In this document: positions 24,311-33,600 of the stretch, in pieces
How the letters are laid out: each line of letters starts with the position of its first letter
Numbering within the stretch: position 1 is the stretch's first letter
DNA from: Aigarchaeota archaeon
Lineage (GTDB): Archaea > Thermoproteota > Nitrososphaeria_A > Caldarchaeales > Wolframiiraptoraceae
Reading direction: 5' to 3'
Length of the DNA stretch: 41,074 bases
Assembly (NCBI GenBank): GCA_025058515.1
Contig: JANXDW010000035.1
Location: 1-41,074, forward strand
Translations under genes and position numbers: made by a program
The notes under the pieces: model-generated
The model's database searches: none
What the model saw: only the letters and a program-made list of their open reading frames with translations
What the model was told of the DNA's origin: nothing

Positions 24311-24605
24311 AGTAGATGTTAAGAAGATCGCTAGAGGTGATTTCACTTGGAGGTCTCTACCTCTAGCCGCTATGATTAAGGTTCCAACTTCACTAGAGTA
24401 TAAGACTTCTGATTGGAGAATTGAGAAGCCTGAGATAGATCAATCTAAGTGTATAAAATGCTTACTCTGTTGGATCTATTGTCCAGATATGTCTATAAAG
24501 AGATTAGATGAAGGAAGAGTAGAAGTTGATTACGATTTCTGTAAAGGATGTGGAATCTGTGCTGAGGTCTGTCCAACAAAGGCCATTAAGATGGTCGAGG
24601 AATGA
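24285..24605 (+). CDS. porD: 2-oxoacid (pyruvate):ferredoxin oxidoreductase subunit delta
   Basis: 106-aa electron-transfer subunit with two [4Fe-4S] motifs: C-I-K-C-L-L-C-W-I-Y-C-P and C-K-G-C-G-I-C-A-E-V-C-P. The N-terminal 45 residues end in the W-R-I-E-K-P-E-I-D motif usual for PorD. The ATG at 24285 lies inside porG; porA follows after 3 nt. It accepts electrons from the thiamine site and passes them to ferredoxin. Confidence 0.95.
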   Translation: MKRWSQLAEVDVKKIARGDFTWRSLPLAAMIKVPTSLEYKTSDWRIEKPEIDQSKCIKCLLCWIYCPDMSIKRLDEGRVEVDYDFCKGCGICAEVCPTKAIKMVEE

Positions 24606-24608
24606 GCT

Positions 24609-25802
24609 ATGAGCAAGCTTGAATATGTTAGGAAGATGGCTTTGATGGGAGATGAAGCAGTTGCATACGCAGTTAAACAAGCAGATGTAGATGTTATAGC
24701 CGCCTACCCGATAACTCCTCAGACGATAATAGTTGAGAGGCTTAGCAAATATGTTGCAGACGGTGAACTCAACGCATCATTCATTCAAGCTGAGAGTGAG
24801 CACTCAGCATTATCGATATGTATAGGGTCTGCTCTAGCAGGTGCTAGAACATTTACATCAACAGCTAGTCAAGGACTCGCATTAATGCACGAGGTACTCT
24901 ATATAGCATCCTCAATGAGAGCTCCTATAGTTATGGCCATAGCTAACCGTGCTCTCAACTCTCCTCTAAATATCCACTGCGACCACTCAGATATCATGGG
25001 TGCAAGAGATACTGGATGGATACATCTATTCGCAAACAATGTTCAACAAGCATACGACCTCACTTTAATGGCTTTCAAGATAAGTGAAGACCCAGATTTA
25101 TTAATACCTGTCTCTGTAAATTTAGATGGATTTATATTAACACATAGTATTGAACCTCTTGAAGTCTTATTAGATGAAGAAGTACATCAGTTTATACCTC
25201 ATGAACCCTATCCCCATGAGATAGATTTCGGAAATCCCTTAGCATATGGAGTAATGGCTCTCCCAGATACATACATGGAGTTCAAGAGACAGTTTCAAGA
25301 AGCTATGCTAAAAGTTCCAGAAGTATTCCATAAAACTACAAGAGAATTCTATACAATATCTGGAAGAACATATAAGTCACTAACTTCATACTTTACTGAA
25401 GATGCTGAAGCAGTAGTAATAGCTCTAGGATCAACTGTTGAGACCCTAAAATATGTAGCAAGAAAGTTTAGAGAGAAGAATATTAAAGTCGGCGTTTTGG
25501 GGTTAACGATGTATAGACCTTTCCCTGAGAAAGAGATTGTAAAAGTCTTAGAGAATGTAAGATGTATAGCAGTACTGGATAGAGCATATTCTTACGGAGG
25601 AGTTGGTGGACCATTATACACAGATATCCTAGCCTCTCTCTATAAAAATGGTATGAAACCAATTGTTGCAGACTTTGTCTATGGGCTTGGTGGAAGAGAT
25701 TTCAAGTTAACTGACTCAGAAGAAATCTTCAGAAAGATGATGAAGGCAATAGAATGTAATGGTTTTGAGAGAGATATATATTGGTGGGGGGTAAAAGAGT
25801 AG
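24609..25802 (+). CDS. porA: 2-oxoacid (pyruvate):ferredoxin oxidoreductase subunit alpha
   Basis: 397-aa alpha subunit. It has A-A-Y-P-I-T-P-Q-T near residue 33, the A-E-S-E-H-S-A segment near residue 60, S-T-A-S-Q-G-L near residue 82, and the N-I-H-C-D-H-S-D-I-M-G-A-R-D block typical of PorA. The C-terminal transketolase-type domain contains G-S-T-V-E-T and R-P-F-P. Pyruvate is the most likely substrate by overall resemblance, but 2-oxoisovalerate (Vor) enzymes are close relatives and cannot be excluded. It abuts porB directly. Confidence 0.93.
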   Translation: MSKLEYVRKMALMGDEAVAYAVKQADVDVIAAYPITPQTIIVERLSKYVADGELNASFIQAESEHSALSICIGSALAGARTFTSTASQGLALMHEVLYIASSMRAPIVMAIANRALNSPLNIHCDHSDIMGARDTGWIHLFANNVQQAYDLTLMAFKISEDPDLLIPVSVNLDGFILTHSIEPLEVLLDEEVHQFIPHEPYPHEIDFGNPLAYGVMALPDTYMEFKRQFQEAMLKVPEVFHKTTREFYTISGRTYKSLTSYFTEDAEAVVIALGSTVETLKYVARKFREKNIKVGVLGLTMYRPFPEKEIVKVLENVRCIAVLDRAYSYGGVGGPLYTDILASLYKNGMKPIVADFVYGLGGRDFKLTDSEEIFRKMMKAIECNGFERDIYWWGVKE

Positions 25803-26750
25803 ATGACCACTGTAGAGAAGTATTTTAAAACAATAAGTGATGTACCTGTAGAAGACTACTTTGCTCCTGGTCATAGATTATGTGCAGGATGTGGTGCCTC
25901 TATAGCTATTAAGCTTGCGATGAAGGCTATCAAGTCGCCCACCATCGTAGTAAATGCTACAGGATGTATAGAGGTTGCGACATCAATGTTCCCATATGTT
26001 AGCTGGAGGGTTCCATGGGTTCATGTAGCGTTCGAGAATACTGCAGCAGTTGCGAGCGGAATCTCAGAAGGGTTAAAGATTCTAAATAAGAAGAGGGGAA
26101 AGATAATGTATGATGTTATTGCGATAGGTGGAGATGGTGGAACATTCGATATAGGTTTACAAGCTTTATCTGGAGCTCTTGAAAGAGGTCACAAGATGCT
26201 ATACATATGTTATGACAATGAAGCATACATGAATACTGGTGTACAGAGATCTGGAGCAACCCCTATAGGTGCAGTTACAACAACTAGCCCTGCTGGAGAG
26301 ATTATACCTGGAAAACGAGAGAGAAAGAAAGACTTGATAGGGATAGTTGCAGCCCATAGAATACCTTATGCAGCTACAGCCTCTATCTCTCATCCTCTAG
26401 ACTTCATCAACAAAGTTAGGAAAGCTCTAGAGATAAATGGTCCAACCTTTATTCACGTTATAACTCCATGCACCTTAGGATGGAGATATCCACCTTCCCT
26501 AACGGTAAAGATTGCAAGATTAGCTGTTGAGACTAGATATTTTCCAGTATTCGAAGTTGAAGATGGGAGAGTCAAGATAAATATTAGAGTCTCTAGACCT
26601 AAACCTCTTGAAGAGTTCCTTCAAGTACAAGGTAGATTCAGACATCTTCTCGATGATCGGAATAGAGATGTTCTAGAAGCTCTTAAGAAACAAGTTGAAG
26701 AGAATTGGAATAAACTTGTAAAACTTGAAGAATTAGGAGTCTATATCTAA
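25803..26750 (+). CDS. porB: 2-oxoacid (pyruvate):ferredoxin oxidoreductase subunit beta
   Basis: 315-aa beta subunit holding thiamine diphosphate and a [4Fe-4S] cluster. Conserved features are C-A-G-C-G-A-S near residue 28, N-A-T-G-C-I-E near residue 52, the thiamine motif G-D-G-G-T-F-D-I-G near residue 108, and C-Y-D-N-E-A-Y-M-N-T-G-V-Q-R-S. Its ATG is the base after the porA stop. Last gene of porGDAB; T-rich sequence follows. Confidence 0.94.
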   Translation: MTTVEKYFKTISDVPVEDYFAPGHRLCAGCGASIAIKLAMKAIKSPTIVVNATGCIEVATSMFPYVSWRVPWVHVAFENTAAVASGISEGLKILNKKRGKIMYDVIAIGGDGGTFDIGLQALSGALERGHKMLYICYDNEAYMNTGVQRSGATPIGAVTTTSPAGEIIPGKRERKKDLIGIVAAHRIPYAATASISHPLDFINKVRKALEINGPTFIHVITPCTLGWRYPPSLTVKIARLAVETRYFPVFEVEDGRVKINIRVSRPKPLEEFLQVQGRFRHLLDDRNRDVLEALKKQVEENWNKLVKLEELGVYI

Positions 26751-26751
26751 T

Positions 26752-26777
26752 TTTTATCTACTTCTTCTCTTATCTTA
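26752..26777 (+). terminator. T-rich terminator after porB
   Basis: Pyrimidine-rich tract with several T runs directly after the porB stop, ending just before the stop of the convergent regulator gene. Typical of archaeal termination, without a clear hairpin. Confidence 0.4.
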
Positions 26778-26783
26778 CTTTTC

Positions 26784-27767
26784 TTAACTGATGAGATTTA
26801 TCCCCGTAATATTTTGAATCTTGGAGAGAATTGAGTTAGTCAATCTATCCTCTAATTTAGTCTTGATACTATGGAGAGATAATAGTATCTCGTTTATTCT
26901 TCTTACTACACGCTGAGGGTAGGGTATAGACCTAAACTCGATATAAAGCTTCTCTAGATCTTTAGGAGAGATAGTTTTACCGTAGAAGGCTTTGAAGATA
27001 GCGGATAACTGGTTTAAATTATATTTATAGCAGTTAATAAATGATGAATGATTGTATAGACAATTACTACAGTTAGATGTAAGTAGTTCTCTCATAGGAC
27101 CCTTGCTACTTATTCTTACATGTTTTACAACTTTAACATAGTTCTCCTTCTTTAATCTCGATAAAGCTTTATAAAGTGTACTGACGCTTACACCTCCTCT
27201 AAGAACTCTTCTAAATAATTCATCTACCGTGGACTCTCCATAACTACATAAATAGTCGATGACCTTCTGGTGTATGGCTGGTGGAATTCTAGATATGTAT
27301 TCACTTAATCTAGTTTGTAGAAGGTTTAACATCATGCTATAGTCTTGGGGTAGGGTCATCCCAAGTTTTCTTAAGCATACCTCAAGCTGGGTATTAAAAT
27401 CTTCAACTATTATAGATGATAGAGAATCATACTCGTCTGCTCTAATACATGAGTTTAAGAGACACCATAAATAATGTACACGTTCATCTCTCCAACCCAT
27501 CCTAACAAACCATGAAAACTTATTTAATGCATCTACTATTGGAAATCTATCTATGAGATAGACTTCCTTATCTATCTTCTTTAAATAGTTGTTCAACGAT
27601 AACTTATCTAGAATTTCTACACCTTTATTGTTCATGGCCACTACTACAAGATCTTGATTATTGAATCTCTCAATTGGAACTATAGGAGGAGAATTTACAT
27701 AATTTTCTTCATCAAACTCATATGGCTTAAATTCTTTTAAAAGTGTTAGTAGCTCAGCCTCTTTCAT
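26784..27767 (-). CDS. Unrecognised winged-helix-like regulator with Cys cluster
   Basis: 327 aa, no family recognised. A mixed N-terminal domain (about 1-150, with W86, W92 and W101 in a hydrophobic patch) precedes a segment at about 165-220 that reads like a winged helix: a helix near V-D-E-L-F-R-R-V-L, a likely recognition helix S-V-S-T-L-Y-K-A-L-S-R-L-K-K-E, then a short strand-turn-strand. Next come Cys233, Cys236 and Cys246 (C-x2-C-x9-C), which could bind Zn or Fe-S with a fourth ligand such as His240 or another Cys. A helical C-terminal domain (about 250-327) ends it. It lies between two ferredoxin oxidoreductase operons, divergent from kor. A transcription regulator of one or both is inferred. 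Confidence 0.55.
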   Translation of the reverse strand: MKEAELLTLLKEFKPYEFDEENYVNSPPIVPIERFNNQDLVVVAMNNKGVEILDKLSLNNYLKKIDKEVYLIDRFPIVDALNKFSWFVRMGWRDERVHYLWCLLNSCIRADEYDSLSSIIVEDFNTQLEVCLRKLGMTLPQDYSMMLNLLQTRLSEYISRIPPAIHQKVIDYLCSYGESTVDELFRRVLRGGVSVSTLYKALSRLKKENYVKVVKHVRISSKGPMRELLTSNCSNCLYNHSSFINCYKYNLNQLSAIFKAFYGKTISPKDLEKLYIEFRSIPYPQRVVRRINEILLSLHSIKTKLEDRLTNSILSKIQNITGINLIS

Positions 27768-27774
27768 CCAAGTA

Positions 27775-27797
27775 AATATTGGAAATATGCGAATATT
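27775..27797. promoter_or_regulatory. Repeated AATATT motif between regulator and kor operon
   Basis: AATATT at 27775-27780 and 27792-27797, with AAATAT at 27783-27788 between them, gives a symmetric array. It lies just upstream of the regulator gene and before the kor TATA box. The copy at 27792-27797 may also be the regulator's own TATA element. A candidate operator; low-complexity A+T sequence is the main doubt. Confidence 0.35.
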
Positions 27798-27806
27798 AGC
27801 TTTTCC

Positions 27807-27815
27807 TTAAATAAA
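27807..27815 (+). promoter_or_regulatory. TATA box of kor-hdr-etf operon
   Basis: TTAAATAAA places the start near 27836, about 23 nt before the korD ATG at 27859, leaving room for the GGTGGG ribosome-binding site. Confidence 0.55.
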
Positions 27816-27858
27816 GCCCAATCAAAATAAATACTGTAAATTGTCTGGTGGGTTCTTA

Positions 27859-28143
27859 ATGACTTTAAAAATAGTTAGAGAGCCCATAAACAAACATATA
27901 CAGAAGATTCCGTTAGGATGGATTCATATAATACCTGAAAGATGTAAGGAATGCGGCTTCTGTATTGAATTATGTCCTAAAGATGTATTGATAGTAGGGA
28001 ATGAGAGGAATATAAAAGGATATAGGTGGCCAAAGATAGCTGATGGAAAAGCATACGATTGTATAGCTTGCAAGATGTGTGAATGGATCTGTCCTGAATT
28101 TGCAATATTTGTTAAAGAAGTCGAGAGAGGTGAAGTAGTTTAA
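27859..28143 (+). CDS. korD: 2-oxoglutarate-type:ferredoxin oxidoreductase subunit delta
   Basis: 94-aa ferredoxin-like subunit with two [4Fe-4S] motifs, C-K-E-C-G-F-C-I-E-L-C-P and C-I-A-C-K-M-C-E-W-I-C-P. The ATG at 27859 has GGTGGG about 9 nt upstream and follows a TATA box; an in-frame TTG at 27841 is less likely. Its stop overlaps the korA ATG by one base (TAATG). First gene of the long run korDABG-hdrA-hdrD-etfAB. Confidence 0.93.
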   Translation: MTLKIVREPINKHIQKIPLGWIHIIPERCKECGFCIELCPKDVLIVGNERNIKGYRWPKIADGKAYDCIACKMCEWICPEFAIFVKEVERGEVV

Positions 28144-29288
28144 TGTCAGGTGAACTTAAGCTTTTAAAACCTGGAACCCACTTTTTAATGGGAAACATCG
28201 CTTGTGCAGAAGCAGCTTTAATAGCTGGATGTGAATTCTATGCAGGATATCCTATAACTCCATCTAATGAGATAGCTGAACACATGAGTAGGAGGATGCC
28301 TGAATTAGGAAGACATTTTATACAGATGGAAGATGAGATCGCTAGTGCAGTAGCCATACTGGGAGCTTCTGCTGCAGGTGTAAAGAGTATGACCGCAACA
28401 TCTGGACCAGGCTTCTCATTAATGATGGAGTCTATAGGTTTATCAGCAATGCTAGAGCTTCCATGTGTTATAGTAGATGTTCAGAGAGCTGGACCTAGCA
28501 CAGGTATTCCTACATTCGTAGGTCAAGGAGATGTTATGCAATCTCGGTGGGGATCACATGGAGATTACGAGCTTGTAGTTTACGCTCCATCTTCTGTTCA
28601 AGAATTCTTCGATCTAACTATCGAGGCTTTCAATACATCAGAATGGTTACGGATTCCTACGATCGTTTTATCAGATGAGGTTGTAGGACATATGTATGGA
28701 AGGCTCGAAGTACCACCATATGATAAGATAACTATAATCAATAGGAAGAAGTATGAAGGTAGGAAAGAAGATTATCTACCTTATAATTACGAGACGTTGA
28801 TCCCACCATTCGTCGCAGCAGGTGAAGGATATAGAATACATATGACGGGCTTAACACATGATGAAAGAGGCTATCCATCATTGGAGATTGAGGATTCTCA
28901 TAAACTCCTTGAAAGACTTGTAATGAAAGTGAGGAAAAATGCTAAGAACCTTTGGAAGTATGAGAGCTACTTCATAGATGATGCAGATATCGTTGTCATA
29001 ACATTCGGAATAACCGCTAGAGCATCGATTGAAGCAGTGAAAAGAGCTAGGAAGGAAGGATTGAAAATCGGCTTACTCAAACTATTAACCCTATGGCCTT
29101 TCCCAGAAGATCCTGTAAAGATTGCAAGTCAATATGCTAGAAGAATACTCGTAGCTGAGATCAATATGGGTCAGTTAATCCATCCTGTTAGAGAAGTTGC
29201 AGAATGCCCTGTAGCAAGTATAAACTATCCAGTTGGCTATGTCCCACCACCAGAGTATATTCTAGATGGTATTAGAGCGGCGGTGTAG
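28143..29288 (+). CDS. korA: 2-oxoglutarate-type:ferredoxin oxidoreductase subunit alpha
   Basis: 381-aa KorA-type subunit. Motifs: G-Y-P-I-T-P-S-N-E near residue 35, Q-M-E-D-E-I-A-S near 61, T-S-G-P-G-F-S near 83 and Q-R-A-G-P-S-T-G near 111, the typical KorA set that differs from the PorA gene at 24609. The substrate is likely 2-oxoglutarate, but branched or aryl oxoacids cannot be excluded from sequence alone. Confidence 0.92.
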   Translation: MSGELKLLKPGTHFLMGNIACAEAALIAGCEFYAGYPITPSNEIAEHMSRRMPELGRHFIQMEDEIASAVAILGASAAGVKSMTATSGPGFSLMMESIGLSAMLELPCVIVDVQRAGPSTGIPTFVGQGDVMQSRWGSHGDYELVVYAPSSVQEFFDLTIEAFNTSEWLRIPTIVLSDEVVGHMYGRLEVPPYDKITIINRKKYEGRKEDYLPYNYETLIPPFVAAGEGYRIHMTGLTHDERGYPSLEIEDSHKLLERLVMKVRKNAKNLWKYESYFIDDADIVVITFGITARASIEAVKRARKEGLKIGLLKLLTLWPFPEDPVKIASQYARRILVAEINMGQLIHPVREVAECPVASINYPVGYVPPPEYILDGIRAAV

Positions 29289-29292
29289 GAAT

Positions 29293-30156
29293 ATGAGTCG
29301 GAGCCAGATCTTAAGAGAAAATATAGTGAAAGAATCTCCAAGAGATGATCTAATTAGAAAAGATAGGTTTCCACATATATGGTGTCCAGGATGTAGTCTT
29401 GGAACGGTCTTGAAATGTTATGTTGAAGCAATAGCTTCATCTAATATACCGATAGATAAGCACGTAGTTGTATCTGGGATAGGGTGTACTGGTAGGATTG
29501 CTGGATACATAAAACTCGATTCATATCATGTAACTCATGGGAGACCAATAGCCTTTGCAGAAGGTATGAGGATCGTTAGACCAGATCTAGAAGTAACTGT
29601 CATTAGCGGAGATGGAGACTTAGTAACTATAGGGGGAAACCACTTTATACACGCTATTAGAAGAAATGTCGATATAAACGTCTTCCTCGTAAATAACTTC
29701 ATCTACGGTATGACTGGAAACCAGATGGGATCTACAACCCCGATAGGAGCGAGAAGCTCTACAAGCCCTTACGGCTGCCCCGAGTATCCATTCAACTTAC
29801 CCCTCCTAGTAGCATCTCTAGGAGCACCTTTTGTTGCAAGATGGACTACACTCCACGTTAGACAATTAGCAGATGCTATGAAGAGAGCTCTCCAAGTAAA
29901 AGGTTTCGCATTTATAGAGATAATAACCTCATGCCCAGTAGGATTTGGATCATACAATGAGTTAAGAGAAGGATTAGACTTTATAAAGTTATTCAGAGAT
30001 AGCTGTGTAGTAGACCATAACGCAGACCTCACTAAAGTAGGTATAACTCTTAGACCTGGTGAACCTATAGTACTTGGAAACTTTGTTGATAGAGAAGTCC
30101 CCACATATCATGACCTTGAAAAAGAGGTCTTCAAGAAAGCGGGGTGGTTGAAGTGA
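29293..30156 (+). CDS. korB: 2-oxoglutarate-type:ferredoxin oxidoreductase subunit beta
   Basis: 287-aa thiamine-binding subunit. It has W-C-P-G-C-S-L-G near residue 32, G-I-G-C-T-G-R near 64, the thiamine motif G-D-G-D-L-V-T-I-G-G-N-H and the N-N-F-I-Y-G-M-T-G-N-Q block. The ATG at 29293 is chosen; the frame also reads back into korA to a GTG at 29266, which homologues do not support. It ends overlapping korG by 4 nt. Confidence 0.93.
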   Translation: MSRSQILRENIVKESPRDDLIRKDRFPHIWCPGCSLGTVLKCYVEAIASSNIPIDKHVVVSGIGCTGRIAGYIKLDSYHVTHGRPIAFAEGMRIVRPDLEVTVISGDGDLVTIGGNHFIHAIRRNVDINVFLVNNFIYGMTGNQMGSTTPIGARSSTSPYGCPEYPFNLPLLVASLGAPFVARWTTLHVRQLADAMKRALQVKGFAFIEIITSCPVGFGSYNELREGLDFIKLFRDSCVVDHNADLTKVGITLRPGEPIVLGNFVDREVPTYHDLEKEVFKKAGWLK

Positions 30157-30680
30157 GATGGGATATTAGGTGGGCGGGGTTCGGAGGTCAAGGAGTGATT
30201 AGAGCGGGAGAGATCCTTGGGAGAGCTGCTGTAAAACAAGGATTGGATTCTGCGATGAGACCTATGTATGGACCTGAGAAGACAGGTGGATGGTCTAGAG
30301 CTGATGTAGTAATCTCAGATGAACCGATAATCTTCCCACTCATAGTTAAACCAGACATACTGATAGCTATGTCTCAAGATGGTATGAATAGAGATGGCGC
30401 ATCTCTTAGGAAAGGTGGATTCCTACTAATCGATGGAGAACTAGTTAAAGAGATAAAGAGTTCTCCAAGTAAGATCTACTCTGTTGAGGCGACTAGTATA
30501 GCGGATAGCTTAGGGAGAAGAATAGTAGCGAATATAGTTATGCTCGGAGCCTTCGCTAAAGCATTTAACATCGTAGATCCAGAGATTCTTCTACAAACTA
30601 TTGTTGAATCTTTTCCGAGAGCTGTAGAACTCAACAAGACTGCTTTTAGATTAGGGATGGAGAAGGTTGAGGAGGTGTAG
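30153..30680 (+). CDS. korG: 2-oxoglutarate-type:ferredoxin oxidoreductase subunit gamma
   Basis: 175-aa gamma subunit with the opening R-W-A-G-F-G-G-Q-G-V-I and the Y-G-P-E-K-T-G-G-W-S-R block. The GTG at 30153 overlaps the korB stop in a GTGA, the usual coupling form, and gives the normal N-terminus; another in-frame GTG is at 30144. A strong GGAGGTG at its end serves hdrA, which starts 5 nt later. Confidence 0.9.
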   Translation: MRWDIRWAGFGGQGVIRAGEILGRAAVKQGLDSAMRPMYGPEKTGGWSRADVVISDEPIIFPLIVKPDILIAMSQDGMNRDGASLRKGGFLLIDGELVKEIKSSPSKIYSVEATSIADSLGRRIVANIVMLGAFAKAFNIVDPEILLQTIVESFPRAVELNKTAFRLGMEKVEEV

Positions 30681-30685
30681 CCAAG

Positions 30686-33600
30686 TTGCCTGATGAGGTA
30701 CTGGTTATAGGTGGAGGAATAGCTGGAATACAGTGTTCTTTAGACTTGGCAAATGCAGGTGTAAAAGTAGTCTTGGTTGAGAAGACTCCAACGATCGGTG
30801 GAAAGATGGCTATACTAGATAAGAACTTCCCAACATTAGACTGCTCTATCTGTATTGAAGCACCTAAGATGAGTGAAGTGGGAAAACATCCTAACATAGA
30901 GTTATTGACTTTAGCTGAAGTAGTAAATGTTGAGAAAGATGGTGGAGACTATGTTGTTGAAATATACCAGAAGCCTAGATATGTAACAAGCGAGTGTAGT
31001 AGATGTGGTCTCTGCGTAGATGTATGTCCCGTACTATTGAAGAATGAATTTGATTATGGGATGGCTGCTAGAAAAGCTATATACACTCCGATACCTCAAT
31101 CAGAGCCTGGAGCCTATGTTATCGATATCGATAACTGCTTGAACAAGCCTCCTAACTATCTCCCATGTGATAGATGTATCCAAGTCTGTGGTCCGAAATG
31201 CATAGACTTCTTCATGAAGCCGAAGCTGATAAAGAAGAAAGTTAAAGCAATAATCGTCGCAACTGGTTTCGAGGTATTCGATGCGACGAGGATCCCCGAC
31301 TACTCTTATGGAGTACACCCAGATGTCTTAACCTCGATAGAGTATGAGAGACTTCTACAATCAACCGGTCCAAGTGGTGGAGAGATAGTTAAACCAAGTA
31401 ATGGTAAACATCCTGAAAGTATCCTCTTTATCTTATGCGTTGGTTCAAGAGATCCAAGATACAACAGATATTGTTCAAGGTTCTGCTGTATGTATACTAT
31501 AAAGCAAGCTGTCCAAACTAAAGAGCATGGTATTAAGAATGTTGATATACTCTATATGGATATAAGAGCTTACGGTAAAGGGTTCGATGGATTCTACAAG
31601 AGAGCTAGAGATGAAGGCATAGTATTCATAAAGGGGAGAGCTGGAAGAGTAATCCCAAATGGAGATAAGTTGAAGGTACGTTATGAGAACATCCTTGAAG
31701 GAAGAATGGAAGAGAAAGAGTATGATATGGTCGTTCTCGCAGTAGCTTCAGAACCTCCACCAGATTTAGCAAAGCTTGCAAAGATCTTAGGAGTAGAGTT
31801 GGATGAAGACGGCTTCATAAAGACGATTCCAGTAAGGGGGAAGATGGTGGCCACAACCCGTGAAGGAATCTTCGCATGCGGTGGAGCATCAGGTCCAAAA
31901 GATATAGCAGATAGTGTAACAGAAGGAGGTGCAGCTGCTTCTGCAGCACTCGAATATGTAAAAGAGAAAAGTTGGCCTCAGGAAGAATATAAGGAAACCA
32001 TACCTACTGAAGGAGAAGTCAGGGTAGGAGTATTCGTCTGCCACTGTGGATCGAATATTGCAGGTGTAGCAGATGTTAAGCGGCTTGCTGAAGAAGCTGC
32101 AAAGATACCAGGGGTAGTCCACTCTGAAGATCTAAGATTTGCATGTGCAGGAGTATATACAAAGTATATTGAGCAAGTGATTAGAGAGAAGAATATAAAT
32201 AGACTCGTAGTTGCAGCATGCTCACCGAAGACACATACAACCGTATTTACTGGAGCAGCGATGAGAGCTGGTCTAAATCCATATCTATTCGAGATGGCGA
32301 ATATACGTAACTTAGATACTTGGGTTCACGCAGCTTACCCGAAAGAAGCTACAGAGAAAGCCCTCGATATGATCAAGATGGCTGTAGCCAAGGCGAAGTT
32401 GATGAAGCCACTATACGTTGTCAAGCTCCCAGTAACTAGGAGAGCTTTAGTAGTTGGAGGAGGTGTCGCAGGGATGGCTGCGGCCACAAGTTTAGCCCGT
32501 CAAGGTTTTGAGACATATCTCGTAGAGAAAGAGAGCCAGTTAGGGGGACTTGTGAGATACCTAGATACAATAGCACCGGAAGAGATTAGAGCAAGCGATC
32601 TACTCGAAGAGATGGAAAGAGAATTATACAATTCAGGTGTAAAGGTTATTCTAGGAGCGAAGATAGAATCGGTCAGTGGATATATTGGAAACTTCATGGT
32701 AAATCTATCAAATGGTATGAAGCTGGATGTTGGAGCAATCATAATGGCTACGGGTGCGAAGGTCTATCAACCGCACGGTGAACTTCAACCAAATGGGGGA
32801 CAAGTCATTACTTCACTCGACCTTGAAGAGATCTTTAAGAATGGAGGAAACCCTGATGCTAAAAAGGTTGTCTTCATAGGATGCGTTGGGTCTAGATACG
32901 ATTCAAAGGGGTGCTCGAGATTCTGCTGTCAAGTAATGATTAAGCAAGCGATCAAACTAAGAGAGATGGGAAAGAATGTATTCGTACTCTACAAAGATAT
33001 TAGAACATATAGTAGGAAGGCTGAAGAACTATACGAGAAGGCTAGAGCTCTAGGAGTCAGGTTCATAAAATACGATCCTGAGAAGAAGCCTGAAGAAGTA
33101 ATAAAGATAGAGGATAATATAGTGCATGTAAGAGATGAGCTCCTAGGGGAAGAGATTAGTATACCCGCCGACTTGGTAGTCCTCAATGTAGGGTTGGTTC
33201 CAAACGATGAGATAAACTCGATAGCTGAGCAATTGAAGATAGCTAGAGATGAAGCAGGATTCCTATTAGAACTACATCCAAAACTAGGACCTGTAGAATC
33301 TATGGTTGGAGGAGTATTCTTAGCGGGTGCAGCTCAGAATCCGAAAGATGTGAGAGAGGCGATTACACAAGGTCTCGCTGCAGCAGCAAAAGCATCCGCC
33401 CTCCTTGCAAAAGATACTATAGATAAAGAACCGCTGATGCCTCGTATTAACTACGATAAATGTACATACTGTCAGAGATGCGTTCAAGTATGTACCTTCT
33501 CAGCTTTAAGAGGAGAGTTGAGAAAGAGCCTTGAACTTATTAGTGCTCTATGTCAAGGATGTGGAAATTGCTCTGCTGAGTGCATGGTTGGCGCTATGGA

